Origin: Deltaproteobacteria bacterium
GTDB lineage: Bacteria; UBA10199; SPLOWO2-01-44-7
Assembly: GCA_030648035.1 (NCBI GenBank)
Contig: JAUSII010000092.1
Span: forward strand, 1 to 59,467
Length of the DNA: 59,467 nt
Direction: 5' to 3'
Part shown: positions 1 to 9,749 of the stretch, piece after piece
Layout: each line of letters starts with the position of its first letter
How positions within the stretch are numbered: position 1 is the first letter of the stretch
The notes under the pieces: model-generated
What the model was told of the DNA's origin: nothing
What the model saw: only the letters and a program-made list of their open reading frames with translations
Database searches by the model: none
Translations under genes and position numbers: made by a program

Positions 1-753
1 TCGCAAGAGACAGTGGCGTGGCTCAAAGAACTTTTTCAATTTTGCCATTCCAAAGCACAGGAGTTGAAAAAAGAGGTCTCTTTCGAATTCGGCAAAGAAG
101 AACAGGGAGCAGAGGTGGAGGGGAACGAGGCCGCTTTTTCCGAATTTTTGGAGGAGATGGTCGCTTTTGCAAAAAAAGACAATATGCCACTGCCTCTTTT
201 TGTCGTCGGCCAGACCGGCACCAAGGTGTTAGAGAGACGAAACGTCGGAAATTTTGAAAATCATTTTCGTAAAGCCGGAGAGATCCCCCCACAGATTCAG
301 GTTCCAAAACTGGTGGATGCCTGCAATCGATACGGTGTCTGGCTCAAAGCCCATAATGTCGATTACCTGACGGATGAAGGGGTTCGCTGGCACGCGCAGT
401 TGGGAATTCACGCCGCCAATATCGCTCCCGAGTTTGGCGTTGGCGAGACACTCCAGATTCTGGCGATCTGCAAAGAGTTTGGTTTCAAACAGGAGACCGA
501 GGAGTTTTTGAGTCTGGCCTATGAATCGAGAAAGTGGGAGAAATGGATGATGCCCAACTCGACCGCCACGGACACCGAAAAGGCAATTATCTCCGGGCAT
601 TATGTTTTTTCAACGCCGTCGTTTCGTGAATTGAAAGAGAGACTTAAAGAAAAATGTCTGCCCCACAATATCGATCTGGATCAGTGTCTCAAGGAAAAAT
701 TAAAACAGCTTATATATCGTTATCTCTTCAATTTTAATCTGGTGCAGAGCTAA
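1..753 (+). CDS. class II D-tagatose-bisphosphate aldolase non-catalytic subunit-like (GatZ/KbaZ family), 5'-truncated by window edge
   Basis: Frame open to base 1 (SQETVAWLKE...); motifs VVGQTGTKV, LKAHNVDYL, LGIHAANIAPEFGVGET typical of GatZ/KbaZ. Confidence 0.75.
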   Translation, partial: SQETVAWLKELFQFCHSKAQELKKEVSFEFGKEEQGAEVEGNEAAFSEFLEEMVAFAKKDNMPLPLFVVGQTGTKVLERRNVGNFENHFRKAGEIPPQIQVPKLVDACNRYGVWLKAHNVDYLTDEGVRWHAQLGIHAANIAPEFGVGETLQILAICKEFGFKQETEEFLSLAYESRKWEKWMMPNSTATDTEKAIISGHYVFSTPSFRELKERLKEKCLPHNIDLDQCLKEKLKQLIYRYLFNFNLVQS

Positions 754-756
754 ATC

Positions 757-1584
757 ATGTCCAAAAAAATCGCCACACTGGTGCTCAATAGAAACCTCAA
801 GTCCATTACCGACACATTGGTGGAGCATCTGCAGAAATTTGACGGGGATGTCTCTGATCTCTATGTGATTGAGAGCGGCTCTGCCCTGGAAAACTGTTCC
901 AAATATAAAAGTTATCGCGCCGACTGGACAGAGGCGGTGGAAGAGGGTCTCCGCTATCCGAGAGGTTTCAATTTTGGTCTGTCATCCCTGCTTCGCGACG
1001 GAAAATACGAACAGTATGATTATTTCTTTCTGGTCTGCAACGACAGCCTCTTTATGGAATCTCCGACCGTCGGTGTTCTTGCCGAAGAGATGTCGTCCCA
1101 CTCCAGAATCGGAATTTTGTCTCCCTGCGATGCCTCGTGGGGGGAATATCGCATTATCCCAGAAAACCAGACGCGCATGTTCTGGTATGGCAATCACATT
1201 GCCTGGATGGTGCGTAGAACCTTCATCGACCAGATTCGTGAAATGGAAAAGCCCGACCATCTCAACTTTCTCTACGACGGATCCAACTTTCGCGGTTATT
1301 ATCTCGATGTCGAGCTGATCGGAAAAGCCTATGCCAACAACTTCTGCTACGCCACCACCCGCAAGGCGATGTTTCGCGAAGAGGCCAACTTGAAAGAACG
1401 CTTCAGCTACATCATGCGGACCGACAAGACAGAAGAGAATCAGGACAAGATGTTTCTGGAGGGGAGCCAGTGGCTTCGCAAAAAATACGGCTTCCAGAGC
1501 CACTGGAACATGCTTCGTTATGTAAAAAGTTTTTACGATCAATTTTTGGAAAACAATCCCGAATACTTGCGTTTTAAAACATAA
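757..1584 (+). CDS. glycosyltransferase-like protein (GT2/GT-A-like)
   Basis: 275 aa ORF; N-term IATLVLNRN...LYVIESGS and YDYFFLVCNDSLFM resembling GT2-like proteins. Confidence 0.5.
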   Translation: MSKKIATLVLNRNLKSITDTLVEHLQKFDGDVSDLYVIESGSALENCSKYKSYRADWTEAVEEGLRYPRGFNFGLSSLLRDGKYEQYDYFFLVCNDSLFMESPTVGVLAEEMSSHSRIGILSPCDASWGEYRIIPENQTRMFWYGNHIAWMVRRTFIDQIREMEKPDHLNFLYDGSNFRGYYLDVELIGKAYANNFCYATTRKAMFREEANLKERFSYIMRTDKTEENQDKMFLEGSQWLRKKYGFQSHWNMLRYVKSFYDQFLENNPEYLRFKT

Positions 1585-1602
1585 ATTCAAAAGGAGACTA
1601 TT

Positions 1603-2097
1603 ATGATCAACGTGGGTGATATCGTAGAGTATGTGAATGGACTGAAGGGAAACAAAACCAAGCCGGTGATCCCCGCCAATTTTCCGAGCGGCATCAATAT
1701 TCAGACCTTCGGGGAAACGAAAATGGTTTCAAAGCCGTGGGGTTTTGAATTATGGCTGGCGCACGGCACCGAGCTTCCCTACGCGTTGAAAATGATTTAC
1801 ATTACGAAGGGAAATAAAACGAGTCTCCAGTATCACAAGGAAAAAACGGAACATAACGTGGTTTTTGCGGGGCAAGTGCGGCTCTATTATCACGATCAAA
1901 AAACGGGAGAGGTGGCGACCGAGGAATATTCCAGCGGATCGATCATTCAGGTTCGCCCCCCCTCTGTGCATCGCATTGAAGCATTGACCGATGTCTTTTT
2001 GGTGGAAGTCTCTTCCAATCATCTCGATGACGTCGTTCGTCTGCAGGATGATTTCAAACGTCCCGATGGAAAGATCGAATCTGAACACAAATCCTGA
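1603..2097 (+). CDS. cupin-domain protein (mannose-6-P isomerase-like cupin)
   Basis: SLQYHKEKTEHNVVFAGQVRLYY...IIQVRPPSVHRIEAL cupin motifs; RBS aaggaga. Confidence 0.7.
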   Translation: MINVGDIVEYVNGLKGNKTKPVIPANFPSGINIQTFGETKMVSKPWGFELWLAHGTELPYALKMIYITKGNKTSLQYHKEKTEHNVVFAGQVRLYYHDQKTGEVATEEYSSGSIIQVRPPSVHRIEALTDVFLVEVSSNHLDDVVRLQDDFKRPDGKIESEHKS

Positions 2098-3715
2098 TTA
2101 TAAAGTCGCCATTCTGGCCGCGGGCCGTGGGACCAGGCTCGGGTCGAAGACCGCCGACATCAACAAAGCCCTTTTGCCGCTCGGTTTCAAGGCGATCCTC
2201 TCGCATATTGTCGAAAAATTCCCGGTTGAAATAGAGTTGGTGGTGGCACTGGGATTCAAGAAAGAGGAAATAAAAAATTATCTGGGTCTGGCGCATCCAG
2301 AGCGGCGTTTTACTTTTGTCGAGGTTGATAATTATGACGGCCCGGGGTCGGGTCCCGGTTACTCGCTCTTGTGTTGTGAAAAAGTTTTGGGCGATTCTCC
2401 GTTCATCATCACCACCGTGGATACTTTGGTAAAGGAGAATGTCCCTCCTCCAACCGAGGATTGGCTCGGCATCGCTCTCGTTGCCTCCACAGAAAAATTC
2501 AATTCGGTGCGTCTTAAAAACGGACTTGCGGTGAACATGCAGGATAAAAAAGAATGTGACAACACCCATGCCTTCATCGGGCTTTGCGGCATCAAAAATA
2601 CAGAGCTCTTCTGGAAAAATCTCAAAGGCGATGGCGCTTTGGTCAACAACGAGCTTCAACTCTCCAACGGGCTGAAAGCCCTGGTGGCACAAGGGGTGAA
2701 GGGGATGGAGTTCACCTGGTTTGATACCGGCGATGAAGTCAATTTTAAAAAAACATGGCTGGCCCTCTATCCCGATGCCGAACAGGCTTTTGATTTTTCC
2801 AAGAAGGATGAATTTATCTATTTTGTGAATGGAAAAATCGTCAAATATTTTCGCAATCCCGACATCGCCGCCAAGCGGGTAAAGCGGGCCGGTCTGCTGG
2901 CGGGTTTTGTTCCGAAGATCGAAGGGCATCAAAATCTTTTTTACAGTTACAAGCGGTTGGACGGGAATGTTCTCTATGCTTCCGTCAATGATGCGCTGGT
3001 TGAAAAATTGTTGCAGTGGTTGCACACCTCTTTTTGGAAAAAAGCCGATTTGGATGATACCCAAAAAACCTCTTTCAAAGAGGCGTGCCGAAAATTCTAT
3101 TACGATAAAACTCTGGAGCGGATCGGACTCTATTTCAAAAGCACCGGACAAAAAGATGAGGCGTTTAACGTGAACGGCGAGCGCGTTCCTTCTTTGGAGA
3201 GCCTCGTTGCAAAAATCCCGTGGCAAATTTTATTGGAAGGCGTTCCGGGCCGGTTTCATGGCGATCTCCAGTTCGATAACATTCTGGTCACCCCCGATTC
3301 CCCCTCCGGTTTTGTGATGATCGACTGGAGGCAGGATTTTGGTGGGCTCACCGAATATGGCGACATCTATTATGATCTGGCCAAACTCTATGGTGGTATT
3401 CTCCTTCCCTATGATCTGATCAAAAAAGGGGCCTTCTCCTGCACAGTAAGCGGAGAAAATGTTGAACTGAAAGTGAAAACCCGTCTCTCTCTTTTGAGCG
3501 CGGAAGAAATTTTCAAAAAAACCGTTTCCGGCCTGGGTTATGATATGCAAAAAATAAGACTGCTCACGTCGGTTATCTTTTTGAACATGTCGCCTCTGCA
3601 TGAGGCCCCCTTCAACGTTCTTTTGCATCATCTGGGGAAAAGAATGCTCCACCAGTTTTTTGAAGGGACAGATCAGAAAAATTGGCTCGATCCAATGTCA
3701 GAAGAAATTTTATGA
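2066..3715 (+). CDS. bifunctional nucleotidyltransferase-phosphotransferase (NTP_transferase domain fused to APH/choline-kinase-like domain)
   Basis: N-term VAILAAGRGTRLGSK...NKALLPLG; C-term FHGDLQFDNILV...VMIDWRQDFGG kinase motifs; start likely ATG 2066, not 1991. Confidence 0.8.
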   Translation: MERSNLNTNPDYKVAILAAGRGTRLGSKTADINKALLPLGFKAILSHIVEKFPVEIELVVALGFKKEEIKNYLGLAHPERRFTFVEVDNYDGPGSGPGYSLLCCEKVLGDSPFIITTVDTLVKENVPPPTEDWLGIALVASTEKFNSVRLKNGLAVNMQDKKECDNTHAFIGLCGIKNTELFWKNLKGDGALVNNELQLSNGLKALVAQGVKGMEFTWFDTGDEVNFKKTWLALYPDAEQAFDFSKKDEFIYFVNGKIVKYFRNPDIAAKRVKRAGLLAGFVPKIEGHQNLFYSYKRLDGNVLYASVNDALVEKLLQWLHTSFWKKADLDDTQKTSFKEACRKFYYDKTLERIGLYFKSTGQKDEAFNVNGERVPSLESLVAKIPWQILLEGVPGRFHGDLQFDNILVTPDSPSGFVMIDWRQDFGGLTEYGDIYYDLAKLYGGILLPYDLIKKGAFSCTVSGENVELKVKTRLSLLSAEEIFKKTVSGLGYDMQKIRLLTSVIFLNMSPLHEAPFNVLLHHLGKRMLHQFFEGTDQKNWLDPMSEEIL

Positions 3716-4716
3716 ACAAAGATCAGAACAAAGGTTCTCGCATTTTGATTGTCGGTTGCGGACAATTGGGAAGCCGCCATCTGCAGGCCATCGCCTCTGT
3801 GCCGTTTGTGCGGGAGATTGAGGTGGTCGATCCCAGGCCGGAGGCGCTGGAAATCGGACGCAAACTTCTCTCCGAAATTCCGGAGCGGCAAAGACCGATC
3901 TCATTTCGATGGGTGACCTCCATCGAAGAGGCCACGAAAGGGGGCGACCTCTGCATTGTGGCCACACAGGCCAAGGGGAGAAGCGATATTATTTTTCAGG
4001 TTTCGGAACTGCTGGGGTATAAAAATTTTCTCATTGAAAAAATTGTGACCCAATCGGTTGCCGATTATGAACGGCTCCTCGATTTTGCGAAGAGAAAAAA
4101 ACTCTCCATCTGGGTCAACTGCAAGTCGCGTGCTCATCCCTCGCACAAGCGGGTGAAGGCTTCTCTCAAACCGGGCGAGCCGATTGTCTTTAATATTTCC
4201 GGGGGAAACCACGGGCTTGCCAACAACGGTTTGCACGGCGCCGATCTCTTTGCTTTTTATGATCAAACTTCTGAAATCAAAAATGCCGGTGCTGTCATCG
4301 ATCCTGTTTTGCATCCCTCCAAACGCGGACCCGAGGTCTTTGATCTGACCGGCACACTGCACGGTTACACCGACAAGGGGAGCCAGTTCACCCTTTCTTT
4401 TTCGGCCAACAACACCGCCCCCGCGCAGTTTTCAATCTGTTCCCCCTCGTATCGGGCGGTGGTGGATGATGCGATGAAATGGTTTTTTGAAAGCTCGGCC
4501 GATACCGGCTGGGTCTGGCGCCAAGTCCCCTATGAAGCCAACCTGATGGTGAGCAACATGACCAGGAATTTTGCAATGGATATTCTTTCCAAAGGGAAAT
4601 GCGAACTGCCGACACTGGAGGAATGTTTCCCGGCCCACCAGTTTATTTTGAACGCCCTGCAACCCCATTTTAAAAAGTTGATGAAAAAAGAGATCCAACA
4701 TTGTCCGGTAACCTGA
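3712..4716 (+). CDS. Gfo/Idh/MocA-like oxidoreductase, variant (EKI instead of EKP)
   Basis: RILIVGCGQLGSRHLQAIASV Rossmann motif; FLIEKIVTQS; ATGA overlap with previous gene. Confidence 0.7.
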   Translation: MNKDQNKGSRILIVGCGQLGSRHLQAIASVPFVREIEVVDPRPEALEIGRKLLSEIPERQRPISFRWVTSIEEATKGGDLCIVATQAKGRSDIIFQVSELLGYKNFLIEKIVTQSVADYERLLDFAKRKKLSIWVNCKSRAHPSHKRVKASLKPGEPIVFNISGGNHGLANNGLHGADLFAFYDQTSEIKNAGAVIDPVLHPSKRGPEVFDLTGTLHGYTDKGSQFTLSFSANNTAPAQFSICSPSYRAVVDDAMKWFFESSADTGWVWRQVPYEANLMVSNMTRNFAMDILSKGKCELPTLEECFPAHQFILNALQPHFKKLMKKEIQHCPVT

Positions 4717-4718
4717 TC

Positions 4719-5741
4719 ATGAGTTTTTCAAAAAAAATTGCAGAGATCATGGCGGTGTCTGATTTTTCCGGGGCGAAAGTCACGGTGCTCGGTTACGGTG
4801 CCATGGGAAAAGAATATGTGAAGGCATTGCAAGCGTTGAAGGTAAAAGAGATTCTCGTCTGCTCCAGAAGCGAGGCACCCCTGAAAGAATTGCAGGGGTT
4901 CAAGGGAATCACTGTTCAAAGCGGTGGCTATGAAAATCTGAAAGCAAAGCCTCAAGAAAAGGAGTTGGTCATCATTGCCTTGCCGGTGGCCGATCTGATT
5001 CCGGCCTCAAAATTTTTGAAAGAACTGGGATATAAAAAATTTCTGATTGAAAAACCGGTCTCGCTTTATTCTTCCGAGCTTGAATCATTTTTGCATCAAT
5101 TTGAAACGCCCGGGATCAGTGCTTTCTGCGCCTACAACCGAATTGCTTATCCTTCTTTATTGGAGGCGAGAGGTTTTGCCGAAGCCGAAGGGGGTATCAC
5201 CTCTTGCCACTACACGCTGACAGAAATGGTGCGGAGCGATTGGACCGAACGGTTTTCCAAAGAAGAACTTTCGCGATGGGGGGCCTCCAACACAATTCAT
5301 GTCATCAGCATGGCGCATGCCTTGATCGGTGCTCCCAAAAGTTGGCAGGGCTCCCGCTCGGGCGACTCTCTCTCGTGGCATCCGTCGGGCACCACTTTTG
5401 TTGGGTCGGGAGTGTCGGAGAAAAATATTTTGTTTTCGTATCATGCCGACTGGTCTTCCAAGGGGCGCTGGGGCGTCGAATTTTATACCTCGAAAGCGGC
5501 ATATAGATTCTGTCCTCTGGAAAAATTATTTAGGAGAGAGGTGGCGACGAAAGATTGGGAAGAGGTTCCAATAACCACTTTTGCACCTGGAGTAAAGGTC
5601 GGTTTTGCCGAGCAGGTGGCGGCGACCTTGAATACAAATGTCCGTGAAAAAATGGGGTTCGTCTCTTTGAAAGAGGCTTATGTGTGGACACGGTTTGCGG
5701 AAGAGGTGTTCGGTTACAATGGAGAGAAAAATCATGCATAA
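4719..5741 (+). CDS. Gfo/Idh/MocA family oxidoreductase
   Basis: VTVLGYGAMGKEYVKAL; FLIEKPVSL (EKP). Confidence 0.75.
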   Translation: MSFSKKIAEIMAVSDFSGAKVTVLGYGAMGKEYVKALQALKVKEILVCSRSEAPLKELQGFKGITVQSGGYENLKAKPQEKELVIIALPVADLIPASKFLKELGYKKFLIEKPVSLYSSELESFLHQFETPGISAFCAYNRIAYPSLLEARGFAEAEGGITSCHYTLTEMVRSDWTERFSKEELSRWGASNTIHVISMAHALIGAPKSWQGSRSGDSLSWHPSGTTFVGSGVSEKNILFSYHADWSSKGRWGVEFYTSKAAYRFCPLEKLFRREVATKDWEEVPITTFAPGVKVGFAEQVAATLNTNVREKMGFVSLKEAYVWTRFAEEVFGYNGEKNHA

Positions 5742-6438
5742 AAAAGCACTGGTGACGGGTGGCACGCGCGGGATTGGCAAATGTGTGGCCAAACTTTTAA
5801 GCCAGAACGGTTTTGAAGTGACGGTGACCGGAACTTGTGCCCGTGGAGAGGCTCCCAAGGGTTGCAGTTATCTGGCCGTCGATTTTTCGGACCTCCAAGC
5901 CATCGAATTATTTGCAAAAGAGATTCAGGAAATGGGATTTTCGGTGCTGATCAACAACGCCGGTATCAACAAGGTCGGTTCCCTGTCCGATTATGAATTA
6001 AAAGATTTTCAACTCTTGCAACAGGTCAACGTGACTGCTCCGTTTCTTCTCTGTCGTGCGGTGGTGCCGGGTATGTCGAAAAGAAAATTTGGAAGGATCG
6101 TCAACATCACCTCCGTTTTCGGTGTGGTCAGCAAAGAGGGACGCTCGGCCTATTCCGCAACCAAGTTTGCATTGTCAGGCTTGACGAAAGCACTCGCACT
6201 GGAGACCGCGAAAGACAATGTGTTGGTCAATTGTCTCGCTCCCGGTTTTGTCGATACCGAATTGACCCGCGGCATTTTGGGAGAAAAAGGAATTGTTGAA
6301 ATGTCCGAAAAAATTCCGATGGGACGCCTGGCCACTCCTGAAGAGATGGCCCATTATGTTTTGTTTCTCGCCAGTGAAGAGAATACCTATATGACCGGAC
6401 AGAATGTCGTGGTCGATGGAGGATTTACCTGTGGATAA
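5734..6438 (+). CDS. SDR-family oxidoreductase (FabG-like)
   Basis: ALVTGGTRGIGK, NNAG, S..YSATKFAL, C-term GQNVVVDGGFT. Confidence 0.85.
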   Translation: MHKKALVTGGTRGIGKCVAKLLSQNGFEVTVTGTCARGEAPKGCSYLAVDFSDLQAIELFAKEIQEMGFSVLINNAGINKVGSLSDYELKDFQLLQQVNVTAPFLLCRAVVPGMSKRKFGRIVNITSVFGVVSKEGRSAYSATKFALSGLTKALALETAKDNVLVNCLAPGFVDTELTRGILGEKGIVEMSEKIPMGRLATPEEMAHYVLFLASEENTYMTGQNVVVDGGFTCG

Positions 6439-7492
6439 TGGAATAACCATTCAATCGCACAAAGGCCCGTATCGCGTGGTCTTTGGAGCTCCCTTTGCAG
6501 GTCTTGAAAAAGGTTTACAGAAGAACGAACATCTTTTGATTGATGCAAAAGTGGCCGAACTTTACAAAGAGATATTGGGACCGGCTCTGCAAGGTGCTTC
6601 GGTACTCAAAATTGCGGCGACGGAGAAAAACAAATCGCTTGAGAGAATCCCCGACTACGTCACTTTTTTGAGTGAGCATGGGGTCAAGCGGGGACATACA
6701 TTGATTGCGGTCGGCGGCGGTATTATTCAGGACACTGCGGCTTTCATCGCGGCGGTTTTGTTTCGCGGCATCTCCTGGCGCTTTTATCCCACGACCCTTT
6801 TGGCACAGGCCGACAGTTGCATCGGCTCCAAGTCATCGATCAATGTGGGGCAATATAAAAATCAGGTCGGCACTTTTACTCCACCTCAAGATATTCATCT
6901 TAGCACCGAAGTGCTGGAGACTCTGGAGGAGGCCGATTTTCGTTCCGGCATCGGCGAAATTTTAAAAGTCCATCTGATCGCCGGATGGGAGGACTTCAGG
7001 CCTCTGGCTGCGGATTATGACGGCCTCAAAAAAGACAAAACCAGACTCATGACCGCCATTCGCCGCTCCTTGGAAATCAAAAAAGCAATCATCGAAAAAG
7101 ACGAGTTTGATCTGAAAGAGCGTCTCATTTTGAATTACGGCCACAGTTTTGGACACGCGATCGAGAGCGCCACGCAATACGGCGTGCCGCACGGTCTGGC
7201 GATCACCATCGGCATGGATATGGCCAACTTTGTCTCGTGGCGGTTGGGATTGATCGACGAAAAAGTCTTTGCCGAAATTCATCCGGTTTTAAGAAAAAAT
7301 TATCGCGGGTTTGAATCGTCCAAAATTCCGGAAGATTCTTTTTTCTCGGCATTGTCGAAAGACAAAAAGAATGTGGAGAACGATCTCTCTCTGGTGCTGA
7401 TGCGCGGTCCGGGAAACATCTTCAGAGATCGCTATCCCAACGACGAAAAATTCCGGTCAATCTGTCAGGAATATTTCAAAAACATTTTATGA
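6431..7492 (+). CDS. sugar phosphate cyclase-like protein (3-dehydroquinate synthase fold)
   Basis: AVGGGIIQDTAAF, PTTLLAQADSCIGSKSSIN, SGIGEILKVHLI, LILNYGHSFGHAIE, PHGLAITIGM; GTG 6431 preceded by GGAGGA RBS. Confidence 0.75.
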   Translation: MDNGITIQSHKGPYRVVFGAPFAGLEKGLQKNEHLLIDAKVAELYKEILGPALQGASVLKIAATEKNKSLERIPDYVTFLSEHGVKRGHTLIAVGGGIIQDTAAFIAAVLFRGISWRFYPTTLLAQADSCIGSKSSINVGQYKNQVGTFTPPQDIHLSTEVLETLEEADFRSGIGEILKVHLIAGWEDFRPLAADYDGLKKDKTRLMTAIRRSLEIKKAIIEKDEFDLKERLILNYGHSFGHAIESATQYGVPHGLAITIGMDMANFVSWRLGLIDEKVFAEIHPVLRKNYRGFESSKIPEDSFFSALSKDKKNVENDLSLVLMRGPGNIFRDRYPNDEKFRSICQEYFKNIL

Positions 7493-8481
7493 TGAATATC
7501 GGCATCATCGGTTTTGGAAAAATGGGCCAGATTCGTTTTGATTCGATTCGGGCGGATGGACGGGGTTGTGTCGTCGGCATTCATGAACCGCACCAGAATG
7601 TTTTTCTTCCGGAAGTGCGCATGTATGCCACGTCGTCCGAGTTGATTGCCGATCCCAATATTCACGCTGTCTTTGTCTGCACTCCCAATTATCTGAATTT
7701 GCCCCTGACGATTGAGGCGCTCAAGGCGGGCAAGCATGTTTTTTGTGAAAAACCCCCTGCGTTTTCTGCGGCGGAGGTGGAACAGATCATGGTGGCGGAA
7801 AAAAACTCGAATGGCAAAAAATTGATGTATGGTTTTAATCATCGCCATCACGACAGTATCAAAAAGGCCAAAGAATTGATCGATTCGGGAACCTATGGGC
7901 GCATTTTGTGGATGCGCGGGCGATATGGCAAAAGCGTCGACAAAGATTTTTACAACGACTGGCGTTCCAAAAGAGAATTCGCAGGGGGCGGCATTCTGAT
8001 GGATCAGGGCATTCACATGCTCGATCTTTTCCTTCATTTGGCCGGTGATTTTGACGAGGTAAAGGCCTTTGTTTCCAATCTTTATTGGAAGCTGGATGTC
8101 GAAGACAACGTTTTTGCAATGCTACGAAACAAGCAGGGAGTGGTGGCCTCGCTTCATTCCAGCATGACGCAGTGGCGGCACCTCTTTTCGCTGGAAATAT
8201 TTTTGGAGAAGGGCTACATCGTCATCAACGGACTTTTGACATCGTCGGGAACTTATGGCGAAGAAGTAATGACCGTGGCCAAAAACAGAACCAAAGCCCC
8301 GATGGCCACATGGGATGATGAAGAACATATCCGTTTTAATGTGAATAACTCGTGGCACTACGAGATGACACATTTTCTGGATGCAATGATTGAAAACAAG
8401 CCGATTCAGACCGGTAATTCGGCTGATGCATTAAAGTTGATGCGGATTATGGACAAAATTTATTCACAAAACGAAGCCTAA
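7489..8481 (+). CDS. Gfo/Idh/MocA family oxidoreductase
   Basis: IGIIGFGKMGQIR, FCEKPPAF, GGGILMDQGIHMLDL. Confidence 0.85.
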   Translation: MMNIGIIGFGKMGQIRFDSIRADGRGCVVGIHEPHQNVFLPEVRMYATSSELIADPNIHAVFVCTPNYLNLPLTIEALKAGKHVFCEKPPAFSAAEVEQIMVAEKNSNGKKLMYGFNHRHHDSIKKAKELIDSGTYGRILWMRGRYGKSVDKDFYNDWRSKREFAGGGILMDQGIHMLDLFLHLAGDFDEVKAFVSNLYWKLDVEDNVFAMLRNKQGVVASLHSSMTQWRHLFSLEIFLEKGYIVINGLLTSSGTYGEEVMTVAKNRTKAPMATWDDEEHIRFNVNNSWHYEMTHFLDAMIENKPIQTGNSADALKLMRIMDKIYSQNEA

Positions 8482-8493
8482 GAGGAGACTGTC

Positions 8494-9063
8494 ATGAACA
8501 GAGATGAAGAAAAAAAGTGGTTGTCAGAATATTTCGATTTATATCAGCAGGCCATTTTTGCAACCGATGTTCGCAAAGAGCTTCTGGAGGTAAAGGAGCT
8601 GTTTCAAAAGTGCCATGGTCAGGGCAAAAAAATCATCTTCATCGGAAACGGTGGGAGTGCCGCGATGGCGAGCCATTGCGCGGTCGATTTTACCAAGAAT
8701 GCCGGCGTCCGCTGTATCAATTTCAATGAAGCGGATCTGATCACCTGTTTTGCCAACGATTTCGGTTATGAGAAATGTTTTCAAAAGGCGCTGGAATTTT
8801 ATGCTGATGCCGGAGACGTGGTGGTGTTGGTCAGCTCCAGCGGAAAGTCGGCCAACATTTTGCGCGCTGGCGAATATGCAAAAGAAGCGGGCCTGACGTT
8901 GGTGACGTTGACCGGTTTTGGAGCCGACTCTCCCCTGGCCGCGCTCGGCAACATCAACTTGTCTCTTAATAGCCGGGCCTACAATGTCATCGAAATGGTC
9001 CACCAAATCTGGTTGTTGGCTATCTGTGATCTGATCATCGGCAAAGCGGAGTATCCGGCCTGA
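8494..9063 (+). CDS. SIS-domain protein, sedoheptulose-7-phosphate isomerase (GmhA)-like
   Basis: IIFIGNGGSAAMASHCAVDFTKN...VLVSSSGKSANILRA. Confidence 0.8.
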   Translation: MNRDEEKKWLSEYFDLYQQAIFATDVRKELLEVKELFQKCHGQGKKIIFIGNGGSAAMASHCAVDFTKNAGVRCINFNEADLITCFANDFGYEKCFQKALEFYADAGDVVVLVSSSGKSANILRAGEYAKEAGLTLVTLTGFGADSPLAALGNINLSLNSRAYNVIEMVHQIWLLAICDLIIGKAEYPA

Positions 9064-9065
9064 TC

Positions 9066-9749
9066 ATGACCCAAGCCATTTCAAAATTTGCCGCACTGGT
9101 GCCCATGAAAGGACATTCGGAGCGGGTTCCCAACAAGAATTTGCGCCTTTTTGGGAAAAAGCCCCTCTATCATCATATTGTTGGTACTCTTTTGCAATGC
9201 CCCCATGTCGATTGTGTCTACATTAATACCGACAGCCCGCAGATCGCATCGGATGTTGCTCAAAATTTTAAGGACCGAGTTCGTCTGATTCAGAGACCCA
9301 AAGAAATCTGCGGTGATTTTGTCTCCATGAATGTGGTGATCAATCATGACCTGTCGCAGGTGGAAGGAAAATATTTTTTGCAGACCCACAGCACGAATCC
9401 GCTTTTAAAACCCGAAACAGTCACTCGTGCGATTGAAACTTTTTTGAGCCATCCAGAGTCGGATTCTCTCTTTGGCGTCAACCCGTTTCATGGCCGATTT
9501 TACGATGCAAAAGGAGATCCCATCAATCATAATCCCGAAGAGATGTTGCGAACGCAGGACTTGCCGCCTCTTTTCGAGGAGAATTCCAACTTGTATCTTT
9601 TTTCGAGGGAGTCTTTTATTAAAACAGGACGAAGAATAGGAAAGCGTCCGATCTTGCACCCCGTTTCCAAACTTGAGAGCATTGACATCGATACCGAAGA
9701 AGATTTTAAACTGGCGACGTTTGTTTATGAATACCTCAAAACAACTTAA
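9066..9749 (+). CDS. acylneuraminate cytidylyltransferase family protein
   Basis: ALVPMKGHSERVPNKNLRLFGKKPLYHHIV...SIDIDTEEDF. Confidence 0.85.
   Translation: MTQAISKFAALVPMKGHSERVPNKNLRLFGKKPLYHHIVGTLLQCPHVDCVYINTDSPQIASDVAQNFKDRVRLIQRPKEICGDFVSMNVVINHDLSQVEGKYFLQTHSTNPLLKPETVTRAIETFLSHPESDSLFGVNPFHGRFYDAKGDPINHNPEEMLRTQDLPPLFEENSNLYLFSRESFIKTGRRIGKRPILHPVSKLESIDIDTEEDFKLATFVYEYLKTT

Noticed and set aside
1-753. Treating the first ORF as a complete gene starting at GTG 13
   Set aside because: The frame is open to the first base and the GatZ/KbaZ motifs correspond to the C-terminal part of that family, so it is most likely 5'-truncated.
2054-3226. 390-aa minus-strand ORF
   Set aside because: Lies entirely antisense to the well-supported NTase-kinase CDS; no recognisable motifs; shadow ORF.
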